64,000 nt of DNA from Flavobacterium algicola (GTDB lineage Bacteria; Bacteroidota; Bacteroidia; Flavobacteriales; Flavobacteriaceae), in NCBI RefSeq assembly GCF_022399565.1, contig NZ_JAJTUT010000002.1, positions 310,001 to 374,000 on the forward strand, read 5' to 3'. A program made the translations under genes and the position numbers. The notes beneath the pieces are model-generated. The model was not told the DNA's origin. It saw nothing but the letters and a program-made list of their open reading frames with translations, and did not search any database. Positions within the stretch are counted from its first letter, which is position 1, and each line of letters starts with the position of its first letter. This document shows positions 8,068 to 17,691 of this stretch, in pieces.

Positions 8068-9099
8068 TTAATTTGATAATCTATGTAAAGTATAGGTCAT
8101 TGCAGCTAGTAAAAAGAATGCATTAATTTGATGTGCTAATCCTAGCCATAATGGTACTCCAAGTAAAAGTGTAAAAACTCCTAATGCGAATTGCAATAAT
8201 ACTAATATGACCAATAGATTAATGCCTTTCTTTTGATCTTGTAGCAAAAAGCTTTTTTTACTTTTTACAAATAAGAATCCAATAATAAATACAACAATAT
8301 AAGCAAGTGTTCTGTGTACAAATTGAACACCACTTTTACCTTCAATAAAGTTCAGTAATAGATTTTTTTGTTCGATAAATACACTATCGTGAATGAATTG
8401 ACCATCACTCATCATAGGCCAGTGATTGTGTATTAATCCTGCATTTAAACCCGCTACAAAACCACCATAGATAATTTGCAGTAGAAGTAGAGCTAGTGCA
8501 TAGCGAGCTATTTTTCGTAAATATTCATGAGCAGGGTTACGATGCGGATGTATGAGGTCTAGTGCTACCCATAGCGTATAAGCAAAAGTGATGAAAGCAA
8601 AAGTAAGGTGTAGTGCTAACCTAAAATGACTCACATCTGGATTGTCAATAAGTCCGCTTCGAACCATAAACCATCCTAAAAAGCCTTGAAATCCACCCAT
8701 AAAAAGTAGTATAAAACACTTTTTAACTGTCGCACGATCCAGTTTTTTCTTAATTAGAAAGTATACAAATGGAATGATAAAAACCAGACCAATGATGCGC
8801 CCAATAAAACGGTGAAACCATTCCCAGAAATAAATAAATTTATAATCAGATAGCTGGAAGTCGTTGTGAATGTTTATTTTTTGGTATTCTGGAAACTTCT
8901 TATATTCATCAAATGCTGCATTCCACTTCTCTTCTGTCAGAGGGGGAAAAGTATCTGTAACCAAGTGCCAATCCGTCATTGACAAACCTGAATTTGTCAA
9001 CCTAGTGATTCCGCCTACGGTAACCATTAAAAATAAAAGAAAACATCCTGTAAGTAACCAATAGATTACTGATTTATTAGCTTTATTCATTTTAATCAA
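8068..9099 (-). CDS. ctaA: Heme A synthase (COX15/CtaA)
   Basis: This is an eight-helix membrane protein of about 343 residues. The start shows VGGITRLTNSGLSMTDWH, the CtaA signature. Conserved His residues lie in WEWFHRFIGR, HLTFAFITF, IHNHWPMMSDG and VQFVHRTLAY. It oxidises the C8 methyl of heme O to the formyl of heme A for aa3-type oxidases. An ATG at 9090 is an alternative start. The gene ends the run cca-ctaA, with only 12 bp between cca and this start, though the two functions are unrelated. Confidence 0.92.
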   Translation of the reverse strand: MIKMNKANKSVIYWLLTGCFLLFLMVTVGGITRLTNSGLSMTDWHLVTDTFPPLTEEKWNAAFDEYKKFPEYQKINIHNDFQLSDYKFIYFWEWFHRFIGRIIGLVFIIPFVYFLIKKKLDRATVKKCFILLFMGGFQGFLGWFMVRSGLIDNPDVSHFRLALHLTFAFITFAYTLWVALDLIHPHRNPAHEYLRKIARYALALLLLQIIYGGFVAGLNAGLIHNHWPMMSDGQFIHDSVFIEQKNLLLNFIEGKSGVQFVHRTLAYIVVFIIGFLFVKSKKSFLLQDQKKGINLLVILVLLQFALGVFTLLLGVPLWLGLAHQINAFFLLAAMTYTLHRLSN

Positions 9100-9111
9100 A
9101 CTATTAAAATT

Positions 9112-10530
9112 TTATTTTATTGCTTTCAAACCCATCTTTTGTGCCCTTTTTAACACAAAATCGTAAGCGGCTTGATATTCATTTGGAATTTCTCCTTCAA
9201 GAATTGCTTCTTTTACAGCTTCCTTAAGTGTTCCTATTTCTCTCGAAGGTTTCAAATCAAAAATAACCATGATCTGCTCTCCGGTAATAGGTGGCTGAAA
9301 ATTTCGAATCGAATCCTTTTCTTCTACCTCCACTATTTTCTGTCGTACAATAACAAAATTATTATGATACTTTTTAAATTTACCTGGATTTTTAGTCGTT
9401 ATATCGGCTTCACAAAGCGTCATTAAATCCTCAACTTCTTCACCTGCATCAAAAACCAATCTTCGTACTGCTGAATCTGTAACCAAATCTTGTGAAAGCA
9501 CAATTGGTCGGGAACTCATAACTACCATTTTTTGAACAAACTTCATTTTTTGATTAAGAGGCATGTGCAAACGTTCAAATATTTTTTTGACCATTTTACC
9601 TCCTAAAAACTCATGTCCGTGAAAGGTCCAACCTTGCTTTTTATTAAATTTCTTGGTTGGAGCTTTCCCTATATCATGTAGTAATGCAGACCATCTCAAC
9701 CATACATCATCCGTATTAGGGCAGATGTTGTCTACTACTTCAAGTGAATGATAGAAATTGTTCTTATGTGTTTGACCTTCAATTTCTTCTACATTATTTA
9801 ATGCGGTCAACTCAGGTAGTATAATATCTAGTAAACCTGTCTTGTACAACAGTAAAAAACCAATCGAAGGTTTCTCTGTTGATAGGATTTTGTTAAGCTC
9901 GTCAACAATACGTTCCCCAGAAATTATATTAATACGATCTTTGTTTTTTGTAATCGCTTCTAGAGAATTCGACTCAATTTCAAATCCCAATTGCGTAGCA
10001 AAGCGTATTGCGCGCATCATGCGCAAAGGATCATCAGAGTAGGTGATATCAGGATTAAGAGGAGTTTTAATTGTCTTGGATTCTAGAGCTTTAACACCTT
10101 CAAATGGATCAATTAAATCTCCGTAATTATTTTCATTTAAAGAAAATGCCAATGCATTTATAGTAAAATCTCTTCGGTCTTGATCATCTTGTAATGTACC
10201 AATCGCTACCTTTGGGTTTCTACTTTCGGTTTGGTAGCTTTCTTTACGAGCACCTACAAATTCTATATCAGTATCCTTGTAACGTAACATTGCAGTACCA
10301 TAATTTTTAAAAACCTGTACCTTTGGCTTATTTGGTAAAAGGTCAGATACCTTCAATGCCAATTCGATACCACTACCAACGGCAACAATATCAATGTCTT
10401 TTTTGGAAGGGCGTGCCAGCAAGTAATCGCGAACAAAACCGCCAATAACATAACTGTCGATTTTTAACTCCTTGGTTGCTTGAGCGATGATTTTAAATAT
10501 AGGATTCTCTAATGCTTTGGTGTAATTCAT
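9112..10530 (-). CDS. cca: CCA tRNA nucleotidyltransferase with HD domain
   Basis: The 472-residue protein has the class II nucleotidyltransferase head: GGFVRDYLL (flexible loop), KDIDIV (catalytic Asp pair), RRDFTINALAF and DPLRMMRAIRFA. A downstream HD domain (SALLHDIGKAPTKKF, near residue 285) is followed by a helical tail. It adds or repairs the 3' CCA of tRNAs. The HD motif suggests extra phosphohydrolase activity, as known for bacterial Cca with this architecture. No tRNA gene lies in the window. Confidence 0.93.
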   Translation of the reverse strand: MNYTKALENPIFKIIAQATKELKIDSYVIGGFVRDYLLARPSKKDIDIVAVGSGIELALKVSDLLPNKPKVQVFKNYGTAMLRYKDTDIEFVGARKESYQTESRNPKVAIGTLQDDQDRRDFTINALAFSLNENNYGDLIDPFEGVKALESKTIKTPLNPDITYSDDPLRMMRAIRFATQLGFEIESNSLEAITKNKDRINIISGERIVDELNKILSTEKPSIGFLLLYKTGLLDIILPELTALNNVEEIEGQTHKNNFYHSLEVVDNICPNTDDVWLRWSALLHDIGKAPTKKFNKKQGWTFHGHEFLGGKMVKKIFERLHMPLNQKMKFVQKMVVMSSRPIVLSQDLVTDSAVRRLVFDAGEEVEDLMTLCEADITTKNPGKFKKYHNNFVIVRQKIVEVEEKDSIRNFQPPITGEQIMVIFDLKPSREIGTLKEAVKEAILEGEIPNEYQAAYDFVLKRAQKMGLKAIK

Positions 10531-10615
10531 GTCTTAATAGGGGTTTAAAGCGCTTTAGATATTGGAGAGCCTTAAACTTTTTATATAAATCTTATTTTAT
10601 TTTCAATTTAAAACG

Positions 10616-10641
10616 AGTTTACAATTTTCATACTGTAAACT
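10616..10641 (-). terminator. Hairpin at the end of tsaC, possible weak terminator
   Basis: AGTTTACA and TGTAAACT form an 8-bp stem with a 10-base loop that overlaps the tsaC stop codon. The following U-tract is short (TCGTTTTAAATT on the minus strand), so read-through into cca is likely. Confidence 0.4.
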
Positions 10642-11206
10642 ATTTTCTTATAATTTTTACTTGATTGTCATTTCCAAGTTTAATTATAGTAGAAGGTTTG
10701 CCAGAAACTTTTTCTTTGTGTAGATTAACTACATAATCTACTCCCTTTATAATAACGGGGTTAATTTCTTTAAAGCTCTTAGGAGTAGGTTGGCCAGAAA
10801 TATTAGCAGAAGTAGAGACTAATGGTTTCTTCATTCGTTCCATTAATTTGAAACAAAAGGGTTCTTTTACCACTCTAATTCCGAGTGTTTTATCCGTTGC
10901 AATGATATTTGCGGCAACGTTTCTCGGATTGTCTAAAATTAAGGTTGTAGGATTTTCAGATAATTCCATGATTTGCCATGCTACTTCGGGTATGTCTTTA
11001 AAAACATTGTATAGCATTTTATCTCCATTCATAAGGCAGATCATGGACTGAGTTTCTACCCTTTGTTTAAGTTTGTAAATCTTTGCAACAGCTTCTGGAT
11101 TAGTAGCATCGCAACCGATTCCCCATACAGTGTCAGTAGGGTATAGGATGATTCCGCCCTCTTTTATTACTTCGTAAGCATTCAGTATTTCCTGATTGAT
11201 ATCCAT
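10640..11206 (-). CDS. tsaC: Threonylcarbamoyl-AMP synthase (TsaC/YrdC family)
   Basis: The 188-residue protein has GGIILYPTDTVWGIGCDAT at the start, IYKLKQR in the ATP/threonine pocket and PLVSTSANISGQPTP near residue 135. These are the YrdC/Sua5 motifs for making threonylcarbamoyl-AMP from threonine, bicarbonate and ATP, the first step of t6A37 tRNA modification. It is the short TsaC form without the extra Sua5 domain. YciO-type paralogues of unclear activity are the main alternative. Confidence 0.88.
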   Translation of the reverse strand: MDINQEILNAYEVIKEGGIILYPTDTVWGIGCDATNPEAVAKIYKLKQRVETQSMICLMNGDKMLYNVFKDIPEVAWQIMELSENPTTLILDNPRNVAANIIATDKTLGIRVVKEPFCFKLMERMKKPLVSTSANISGQPTPKSFKEINPVIIKGVDYVVNLHKEKVSGKPSTIIKLGNDNQVKIIRK

Positions 11207-11399
11207 CTTTCCTTTTTAAGTCCTGCAAAGATAATTATTTGTTCTCATTTAGAGGGAATCTAAGGCGTTTTAAAAAATCATTTTAACGACATTTTATACA
11301 TTGTACATGCGATAAACAAGTTGGTATTGCTTGAATGTTCTAAATTAAATTGAAAAAGTATTTATCCATTAGAAATTTATAAATGGAAGTCGCTAAGCA

Positions 11400-12284
11400 T
11401 TACCAATTTGCAAAAGAAACACCTAAGCCAAATGTAGTTTGCTGAATGTTATAGTCAATTAAAGTTTCTCCATAACCTTGAAAAAATTGTGCATGTCCTC
11501 TTAAATGACCATGGATTGGAAAGACATAATTTACCTGAATATTACCTTTTTCAAAAGTGCTAAAAGAATGGTTAATGATGGTGTAAAATTCGTGTTTTCC
11601 AAAGTGTGTTCCAACTTCTAATTCTGCATCTCCAACATAAGTAGTAATACCGGGATTCTCATCTTCTTCGTCAGGCATTCGATACCAAGGTCTAAAATTC
11701 ACATTCCAATCTTTATATTCGTATCCAATATTTAAGATTATTCTATTCCAACTTCTAGAGGTCGGAATATCTTTTCCGTTTGACTGATGGTTTAAAATTA
11801 AACCTAAAGTTCTTATTTTTCCTTTAAATAAGTCAATATTCATCGGAAAATTAAAGATAATTTCAGGCTCGTAATTTAATTCTCTAAATGCTCTGGAGAG
11901 CTTCTTGTTGTAAACTTGCCAATGGGCTTTTTGTGTATAACCAACCCATAAGTCTCCTTTTCCAAATAACAAACCTTGAATTACTTTGGTTTTAAAACTT
12001 ATTTGGAATTTTGTTTCAATAGAATTGAAAATATCTTTGTCGTTGGTGTCGAATTCATTGCTTTCGTCAAATGGTTCTGGATTACTTTTGCTAGACCATC
12101 TTGCTGCGGCAAAATAAATAGGACGGTATGAAACAAGTCTAAATGTACCTTGTTTATCGATACTGTCTAATTCCCAGGCTTCTGATAAACTTTTGCGAAT
12201 TATTACATTATCAAAATCAATTTGCGAATAAGAACTTGTAGAAAATATAAGTAAAAGAAGTAGTGTCTTAAAAAATTGTGGCAT
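11400..12284 (-). CDS. pldA: Outer-membrane phospholipase A (OMPLA)
   Basis: The 294-residue precursor has a signal peptide (residues 1-20) and a beta-barrel pattern ending in FANW, with an aromatic C-terminus. Family motifs are YRPIYF, DLWVGYTQKAHWQVYN, RELNYEPE and the catalytic LNHQSNGKDIPTSRSWNR. His166 and Ser168 form the H-x-S pair, and Asn180 sits 14 residues after the His, the same spacing as the OMPLA triad His142/Ser144/Asn156. It should hydrolyse outer-leaflet phospholipids in a Ca2+-dependent way. It is a single gene. Confidence 0.9.
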   Translation of the reverse strand: MPQFFKTLLLLLIFSTSSYSQIDFDNVIIRKSLSEAWELDSIDKQGTFRLVSYRPIYFAAARWSSKSNPEPFDESNEFDTNDKDIFNSIETKFQISFKTKVIQGLLFGKGDLWVGYTQKAHWQVYNKKLSRAFRELNYEPEIIFNFPMNIDLFKGKIRTLGLILNHQSNGKDIPTSRSWNRIILNIGYEYKDWNVNFRPWYRMPDEEDENPGITTYVGDAELEVGTHFGKHEFYTIINHSFSTFEKGNIQVNYVFPIHGHLRGHAQFFQGYGETLIDYNIQQTTFGLGVSFANW

Positions 12285-12642
12285 TTAGTTTTTTTTAATT
12301 TCTTACAATTTACAAAAATACCAAAGTATTGACTCGAATATTTCTATAAATTAAATATTTTATTTTATAATTTCCATGTTTACAATCCTCTAAATCTAAG
12401 TATAATCTTCGTTATTTTCTAAATTACATTTTCAGGAAAATGTAGAAGGGGCAGGGTCGAATTATACAAAAACATTTTGCTTTTGGTTATAATTACGTAT
12501 TTATTTATGATAATCAAAAGTAATTTATTTACAAATTATGTTTAATAGTGTGTATGCTATGTTTTTCATCTGATTTTTTAACATAAATATCAAAATGTTT
12601 TTATATTTGGAAAATATTAACAAACTAACCAAACCTAACAGA
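12285..12642. other. Divergent intergenic region pldA / PL7 lyase
   Basis: This AT-rich stretch of 358 bp lies between two divergently transcribed genes. It contains the promoter box at 12602-12609 for the lyase. No other structure was recognised. Confidence 0.5.
12602..12609 (+). promoter_or_regulatory. Bacteroidetes -7 promoter box TATATTTG
   Basis: This is an exact TAnnTTTG match 33 bp before the ATG at 12643. It lies inside the longer open frame that starts at 12595, which argues for the later start. No clear -33 TTTG was seen. Confidence 0.5.
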
Positions 12643-13461
12643 ATGACAACGAACAAAAAGTTTTCAAAATTAGTAAGCGGGGTTGCTTGCTTAACCCTAG
12701 CAATTGCTGCAATTTCTTGTACATCTGATGATGCAAATTCAACTACTTCTGGTGAAGTAGCGGCTGTAGAAGCAACTGCTATAGCAAATGTTTCAACTGC
12801 AAAAGTTACTAGCAGCAACGTTACCAGTAACTATAAAATTCAAATTGGTACCACCAGTGGAAGTACAAGTACAACAAGTTATACTTCGCTGACAAGTTCA
12901 GGAGTCTCTACTTATTGCTATTTAAGTGGTGATAACTTGATGATGACTATGAATAAAGGAAAATCAACTCGATGTGAGTTGAGAGGTCTAAGCGAATACA
13001 GTTATAATGCTAGCGCGTACCAACAAACCAAATTATATGTTACCAAATATTTGAGTGGAGGAGAGATGGCAATTGTACAATTGCATAGAAACGGTGATAA
13101 TGATCAACAATTCTTCATGTTGGTGGTAGACAGCGGTAAATTTCGATTTAAACAAAACTCTCATAAAACAGATACAGGAAATACAGAAACTAAAACGTAC
13201 ATTGATAGTGATGTTGCCTTTAATACGGGTCATGAGTATAAAATTACTTTACAAATGGCTAGCGGTAAATTGAACTTTAGTATTTATGATGCGACTGATA
13301 AAACGCACTACACAAAATCATTTACCATCAGTAGTACAAATTTTGGTGCAAGCGGATATTATTTTAAAACGGGTGTTTATAATCAAACAACCGGAACTGG
13401 TGAAGTGAAAGTAACTTCGGTTACGACAGGATCAGGAACTGCTCCTTTAACAGCTTACTAA
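12643..13461 (+). CDS. PL7-superfamily polysaccharide lyase lipoprotein (alginate-lyase-like)
   Basis: The precursor is about 272 residues long with a lipoprotein signal (LTLAIAAISCTSDD, Cys near residue 25) and a Ser/Thr-rich linker to about residue 70. The domain holds the three PL7 strands: RCELRGL, MAIVQLHRNGDND and YYFKTGVYNQT. These carry the catalytic Arg, Gln-x-His and Lys/Tyr residues of alginate lyases. It would cleave an acidic polysaccharide such as alginate at the cell surface. It is a single gene with its own promoter and terminator; no SusC/D pair is nearby. Some PL7 relatives act on other uronates. Confidence 0.8.
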   Translation: MTTNKKFSKLVSGVACLTLAIAAISCTSDDANSTTSGEVAAVEATAIANVSTAKVTSSNVTSNYKIQIGTTSGSTSTTSYTSLTSSGVSTYCYLSGDNLMMTMNKGKSTRCELRGLSEYSYNASAYQQTKLYVTKYLSGGEMAIVQLHRNGDNDQQFFMLVVDSGKFRFKQNSHKTDTGNTETKTYIDSDVAFNTGHEYKITLQMASGKLNFSIYDATDKTHYTKSFTISSTNFGASGYYFKTGVYNQTTGTGEVKVTSVTTGSGTAPLTAY

Positions 13462-13479
13462 TTAAAGTTTCTAATGACC

Positions 13480-13517
13480 AAAAAGCACTTACATACAAAA
13501 TGTAAGTGCTTTTTTTT
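13480..13517 (+). terminator. Terminator after the PL7 lyase
   Basis: The stem AAGCACTTACAT / ATGTAAGTGCTT has a short loop and a run of eight T residues, 19 bp after the stop codon. Confidence 0.9.
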
Positions 13518-13620
13518 GACATTCAATCAGATTGTTATTCTGAAAACAGGCAAAGAATAGTGTATTTATCTATTTGCTAATTTCATGTATTTGATGACTT
13601 AGTGTAATTTGCTAAATCCA

Positions 13621-13656
13621 AAAAAGCATGAATGATTTAAATCATTCATGCTTTTT
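13621..13656 (-). terminator. 36-bp perfect palindrome, bidirectional terminator for sodC
   Basis: AAAAAGCATGAATGATTT is followed directly by its exact reverse complement, giving a stem with A and T tracts on both sides. It lies 69 bp downstream of sodC on the minus strand and could also stop plus-strand read-through. Confidence 0.8.
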
Positions 13657-13725
13657 ATATAGACCATCCTGAAAAGCTATTATTCAGCAAGGCGTACTAT
13701 TTTATTCTAAATATTCTATTTAGAG

Positions 13726-14253
13726 TTATTTTATAATACCGGTACAAGCTACACGTCCACCTGCATCACCAGTAGGTTGAGTTGTAAAATCATCTTTTCC
13801 TTTGTGTACAATTATTCCATGATTTAAAATATCTCTAGTTGGGTCACCAGACCCAATGTCCCATTCATCTGTTGTAAAAGTGATAGATCCCTTACCATTT
13901 TCATCAGCTGTAAAATTTCCGATGTCTCCTTTATGATAGTCACCAACTCCCCATTTACCATGGTTTTTAAAAGTGGGATTCCAATGTCCTCCCGTTGAAG
14001 TTCCGTCAGCCGCGCTACAGTCTGATTTTTCATGAATATGTATGGCATGAACTCCAGGTGTAAGCCCTGTAAAATTGGCTACTAGGGTTACCTCACCATC
14101 TTTTTGAGTAAAGGTTGCGGTTCCTGCAACGCTACTGCCACTTTTGGCTTCAAATGTTAAGCTTAACTTTTTACTATCGTTTGATTTACTACTTGTTTTA
14201 CATCCTATGATGACTGCAAGAATTAATACTGCTGAAATTACTATTTTTTTCAT
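13726..14253 (-). CDS. sodC: Cu,Zn superoxide dismutase, lipoprotein
   Basis: The 175-residue protein has a lipoprotein signal (ILAVIIGCKTS, Cys18). All metal ligands are visible: HAIHIHEKSDC (two Cu His), GGHWNPTFKNHG, GDYHKGDIGNF (Zn His and Asp) and GIIVHKGKDD (Cu His). Both disulfide Cys residues are also present (EKSDC and RVACTG). The catalytic Arg is in GGRVAC. It dismutates superoxide in the periplasm or at the outer membrane. It is a single gene. Confidence 0.95.
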   Translation of the reverse strand: MKKIVISAVLILAVIIGCKTSSKSNDSKKLSLTFEAKSGSSVAGTATFTQKDGEVTLVANFTGLTPGVHAIHIHEKSDCSAADGTSTGGHWNPTFKNHGKWGVGDYHKGDIGNFTADENGKGSITFTTDEWDIGSGDPTRDILNHGIIVHKGKDDFTTQPTGDAGGRVACTGIIK

Positions 14254-14385
14254 GTTATTTAGTATTGGTTACTGATGTCTAAAATTACACATAATAGTGA
14301 TTACTGAGAGTTATAATTAATCTTAAATTTTACATAATTTCCACCTCGCTATTGACAATAAATTTGATAAAAGAAATTAGTTATT

Positions 14386-14416
14386 AAAAAAGCCGCAATC
14401 AAATTTGATTGCGGCT
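14386..14416 (-). terminator. Terminator of the fatty-acid degradation operon
   Basis: The 26-bp palindrome AGCCGCAATCAAA / TTTGATTGCGGCT is followed on the minus strand by a T run. It ends 9 bp below the acyl-CoA dehydrogenase stop. Confidence 0.9.
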
Positions 14417-14424
14417 CATAAATT

Positions 14425-16215
14425 TTAGTAACAATATTGATTTTCGTTGATAAGCTTAGAGGCAATTGTATGTCTTAAAGCGACAATATTTGGCATATTG
14501 GTGTATTTTGTAAATCGTTTTAGTCCCATTAGCATCATGCGTTGTTCATCGCCTTCCGCAAATGAAATAATACTTTCTTTTCCTTTTTGCGTAATGATAT
14601 CTACAGCCTTGTACAAATACAACTGCGCCATTGCAATTTGTTCTTTTACTTTATCTTGACCTTCCTTTTTTGCTAATTTTTCTGTTCTTAATATGGTGCT
14701 TTCTGCCATATAAACTTCAATTAGGATGTCAGAAGCAGCCATTAAGAGTTGTTGATGAGAGTCTAAATCTGGACCGTATTTTTGAACGGCACTTCCAGCT
14801 ACCATTAAAAACACCTTTTTTAATTTGGCAACCATTTCTTTTTCCTCAGAAAATAATTCTGAGTAGTCAGGAGCGTCAAAAGAGGGGATACCCAACAGCT
14901 CTTCTCCAACTTTTGATGCAGGCCCTAAGAGATCCACATGACCTTTCATCGCTTTTTTAATCAGCATACCTACAGATAGCATACGGTTAATTTCGTTAGT
15001 ACCCTCATATATGCGGGCAATACGAGCATCACGCCAAGCACTTTCCATTGGAGTGTCTTCAGAAAATCCCATTCCGCCAAAGATTTGGATTCCCTCATCT
15101 GCGCAATTTTGAACATCTTCAGAAACGGCCACTTTTAAAATTGAACATTCGATAGCATATTCTTCAACACCTTTTAATTCTGCGTCTTGATGCGTTGCAC
15201 CTTCAGCTTCACGTGCTGCAATACGATTCTCTATATCTTTCGAAGCTCTATATGTAGCACTTTCACCAGCATAACAAGATGCAGCCATTTCTGCTAACTT
15301 AGATCGAATTGCTCCAAATTTTGAAATAGGCGTACTAAATTGTACTCTCTCATTTGCATAAACAACAGAACTTGATATCACTCTACGTTGCGCGTCCAAA
15401 CAAGCTGCTGCCAATTTGATACGTCCAACATTTAAAGCATTCATTGCAATTTTAAAACCATTCCCTCTATCTGATAACATGTTTTCAACAGGAACTACCG
15501 TATCAGTAAAAAATACTTGACGAGTTGAAGAAGCGCGAATTCCTAGCTTATGTTCTTCCTCATTCATTGTGATTCCGTTTTCAGCATCATTTTCGACAAT
15601 AAAACCAGTGATGTTTTTATCATCCCCAATTCTAGCAAAAACAATAAACAAACTACAGAATCCTGCATTTGAAATCCACATTTTCTGACCAGTGATTTTA
15701 TAATGCGTTCCGTCTTCAGAAAGTACGGCTTTGGTTTTTCCAGAATTAGCATCCGATCCTGCGCCTGGTTCTGTTAGACAGTAAGCTCCAAACCATTCTC
15801 CAGAAGCTAATTTAGGTACATATTTCTGCTTTTGCTCTTCGGTTCCGTACAGAGTAATAGGCATAGTTCCAATTCCCGTATGTGCACCAAATGCAGTTGA
15901 AAAAGAGCCAGTTGCACCAGAGATATAATCGCATACCAAGACTGTATTTACAAATCCCATTCCCATCCCGCCATAAGCTTCAGGAACGGCGATGCTAAGG
16001 AAACCTAAATCTCCTGCTTTTTTCATACATGCCTCTGTGTAGGCGTAATCTTTTTGTTCAAAACGGGTTTTATGTGCCCATAATTCTTTATCAACAAATT
16101 CTTTGACACTGTCACGCATCATAATTTGTTCTTCATTAAAATCTTCTGGTGTAAAAACAGATTCACACTTAGTTTCTTTTACTAGGAATTGACCTCCTCT
16201 GGTTACGTCGCTCAT
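14425..16215 (-). CDS. Acyl-CoA dehydrogenase, long form with C-terminal extension
   Basis: This FAD enzyme of 596 residues carries out the first oxidation of beta-oxidation. Visible motifs are AYCLTEPGAGSDANSGKT (FAD/substrate loop), KMWISNAGFC, and QIFGGMGFSEDTPMESAWRD followed by RIYEGTNEINRM, which holds the catalytic Glu. About 170 residues beyond the usual 380-residue core form a helical extension, as in the VLCAD-like forms of Bacteroidetes. It is the last gene of the marR-fadN-fadA-acd series; the 277-bp gap before it may carry its own promoter. Confidence 0.92.
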   Translation of the reverse strand: MSDVTRGGQFLVKETKCESVFTPEDFNEEQIMMRDSVKEFVDKELWAHKTRFEQKDYAYTEACMKKAGDLGFLSIAVPEAYGGMGMGFVNTVLVCDYISGATGSFSTAFGAHTGIGTMPITLYGTEEQKQKYVPKLASGEWFGAYCLTEPGAGSDANSGKTKAVLSEDGTHYKITGQKMWISNAGFCSLFIVFARIGDDKNITGFIVENDAENGITMNEEEHKLGIRASSTRQVFFTDTVVPVENMLSDRGNGFKIAMNALNVGRIKLAAACLDAQRRVISSSVVYANERVQFSTPISKFGAIRSKLAEMAASCYAGESATYRASKDIENRIAAREAEGATHQDAELKGVEEYAIECSILKVAVSEDVQNCADEGIQIFGGMGFSEDTPMESAWRDARIARIYEGTNEINRMLSVGMLIKKAMKGHVDLLGPASKVGEELLGIPSFDAPDYSELFSEEKEMVAKLKKVFLMVAGSAVQKYGPDLDSHQQLLMAASDILIEVYMAESTILRTEKLAKKEGQDKVKEQIAMAQLYLYKAVDIITQKGKESIISFAEGDEQRMMLMGLKRFTKYTNMPNIVALRHTIASKLINENQYCY

Positions 16216-16492
16216 TTGTAAGTTTATTAAAAGAAAATAGTATAATAGTTAACTGGTGTTTCCTGTCGGTTTTAAAAAATGAAAAGATCACTTTATAAAA
16301 TAAGCTATAGTACTTTCTATTTGGTTAAAAGTTATGTTCTTAGTATGACTTCGATTACCTATTTACTGTTTTTTTTTCGAAAAAAAAGAAAATAAATTTT
16401 TATTAAATCGAATTATTTTTATTTGTGTTAATGTCTAACAATACATAATTTCTTGTTTTGACAAAAAGAGTTTAAATGTTTTTAAATTACTT

Positions 16493-17674
16493 TTATAAAA
16501 GTTCGTAAACACCTGCAGCACCTTGTCCTGTTCCCACACACATGGTTACAATTCCGTATTTGCTGCCGCGACGCTTCATTTCATCAAATAATTGCACAGA
16601 AAGTTTAGCACCTGTGCATCCTAATGGATGTCCGAGAGCAATGGCGCCACCGTTAACATTCACTATAGATGGATCTAATTGCAATTCACGTATTACCGCA
16701 AGCGATTGAGATGCAAATGCTTCATTCAATTCAATCAGGTCAATATCTTTCTGTTGCAATCCAGCTTGTTTAAGTGCTTTAGGTATCGCTTTAACTGGAG
16801 CTATTCCCATGATTCTCGGTTCCACACCTGCAGAAGCGTAGCTTACCATTCGAGCAATTGGTTCAAGATTTAATTCTTTAACCATCTCCTCACTCATAAT
16901 CAAAACAAAGGCTGCTCCATCACTCATTTGCGAAGAGGTTCCTGCTGTTACACTACCATCAGCTGCAAAGACTGGTCGCAAGCGAGCTAAAGCTTCTACA
17001 GATGTGTCTGCTCTAGGTCCTTCGTCTTTGTTTACAACATATGACTTTGTTTCTTTCTTCCCGCTAGCATTGATAAAGGTTTGTTCAACAGTTATAGGTA
17101 CAATTTGTTTATCAAATTTACCTTCTTCTTGTGCTTTTAAAGCTTTTTGGTGTGATTGGTATGCAAATTCATCTTGATCTTCTCGAGATACATTAAATTG
17201 CTTTGCTACGGCTTCGGCTGTTAGCCCCATTCCCCAGTAGTAATCTTCGTTTCCCGCTTTTGCAACGGCATAATCTGGAGTGGGTTTGTAACCTCCCATT
17301 GGGATAAAGCTCATACTTTCGGCACCACCAGCAATTATACAATCTGCCATGCCCGACTGAATTTTGGCCGTTGCCATTCCGATAGTTTCGATTCCCGAGG
17401 CACAATATCTATTTACTGTTACGCCAGGTACGTCTTCAATTTTTAATCCCATCAATGAGATCAGTCGTCCAATGTTCAATCCCTGTTCCGCTTCTGGCAT
17501 TGCGTTTCCTACCATAACATCATCAATACGTGTTTTATCAAAATCAGGCAGTTCATTCATCATGTACTGAATCGTCTCTGCGGCTAGTTCATCGGGCCTT
17601 TTAAAACGGAATACTCCTTTTGGAGCCTTACCAACGGCAGTTCGATACGCTTTTACTATATATGCTGTTCTCAT
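16493..17674 (-). CDS. fadA: Acetyl-CoA acyltransferase (3-ketoacyl-CoA thiolase)
   Basis: The 393-residue thiolase has the nucleophilic Cys in [15 protein letters not shown] (near residue 90), the His in [16 protein letters not shown] and the second Cys in [13 protein letters not shown]. It cleaves 3-ketoacyl-CoA to acetyl-CoA plus a shortened acyl-CoA. It starts 17 bp after the multifunctional enzyme ends, so the two make the usual FadB/FadA-type pair. Biosynthetic acetoacetyl-CoA thiolase is less likely in this context. Confidence 0.93.
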   Translation of the reverse strand: MRTAYIVKAYRTAVGKAPKGVFRFKRPDELAAETIQYMMNELPDFDKTRIDDVMVGNAMPEAEQGLNIGRLISLMGLKIEDVPGVTVNRYCASGIETIGMATAKIQSGMADCIIAGGAESMSFIPMGGYKPTPDYAVAKAGNEDYYWGMGLTAEAVAKQFNVSREDQDEFAYQSHQKALKAQEEGKFDKQIVPITVEQTFINASGKKETKSYVVNKDEGPRADTSVEALARLRPVFAADGSVTAGTSSQMSDGAAFVLIMSEEMVKELNLEPIARMVSYASAGVEPRIMGIAPVKAIPKALKQAGLQQKDIDLIELNEAFASQSLAVIRELQLDPSIVNVNGGAIALGHPLGCTGAKLSVQLFDEMKRRGSKYGIVTMCVGTGQGAAGVYELL

Positions 17675-17691
17675 GTTTTTTCTTTTTAGTA

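Noticed and set aside
12595..12642. Extended start of the PL7 lyase gene
   Set aside because: The extension covers the TATATTTG promoter box and would bury the lipoprotein signal.
13621..13656. Perfect 36-bp palindrome considered as an operator or attachment site
   Set aside because: A and T tracts on both ends and its place after sodC fit a bidirectional terminator better.
13824..14048. 74-codon frame inside sodC on the same strand
   Set aside because: It lies in a different frame of an intact, fully conserved sodC gene.
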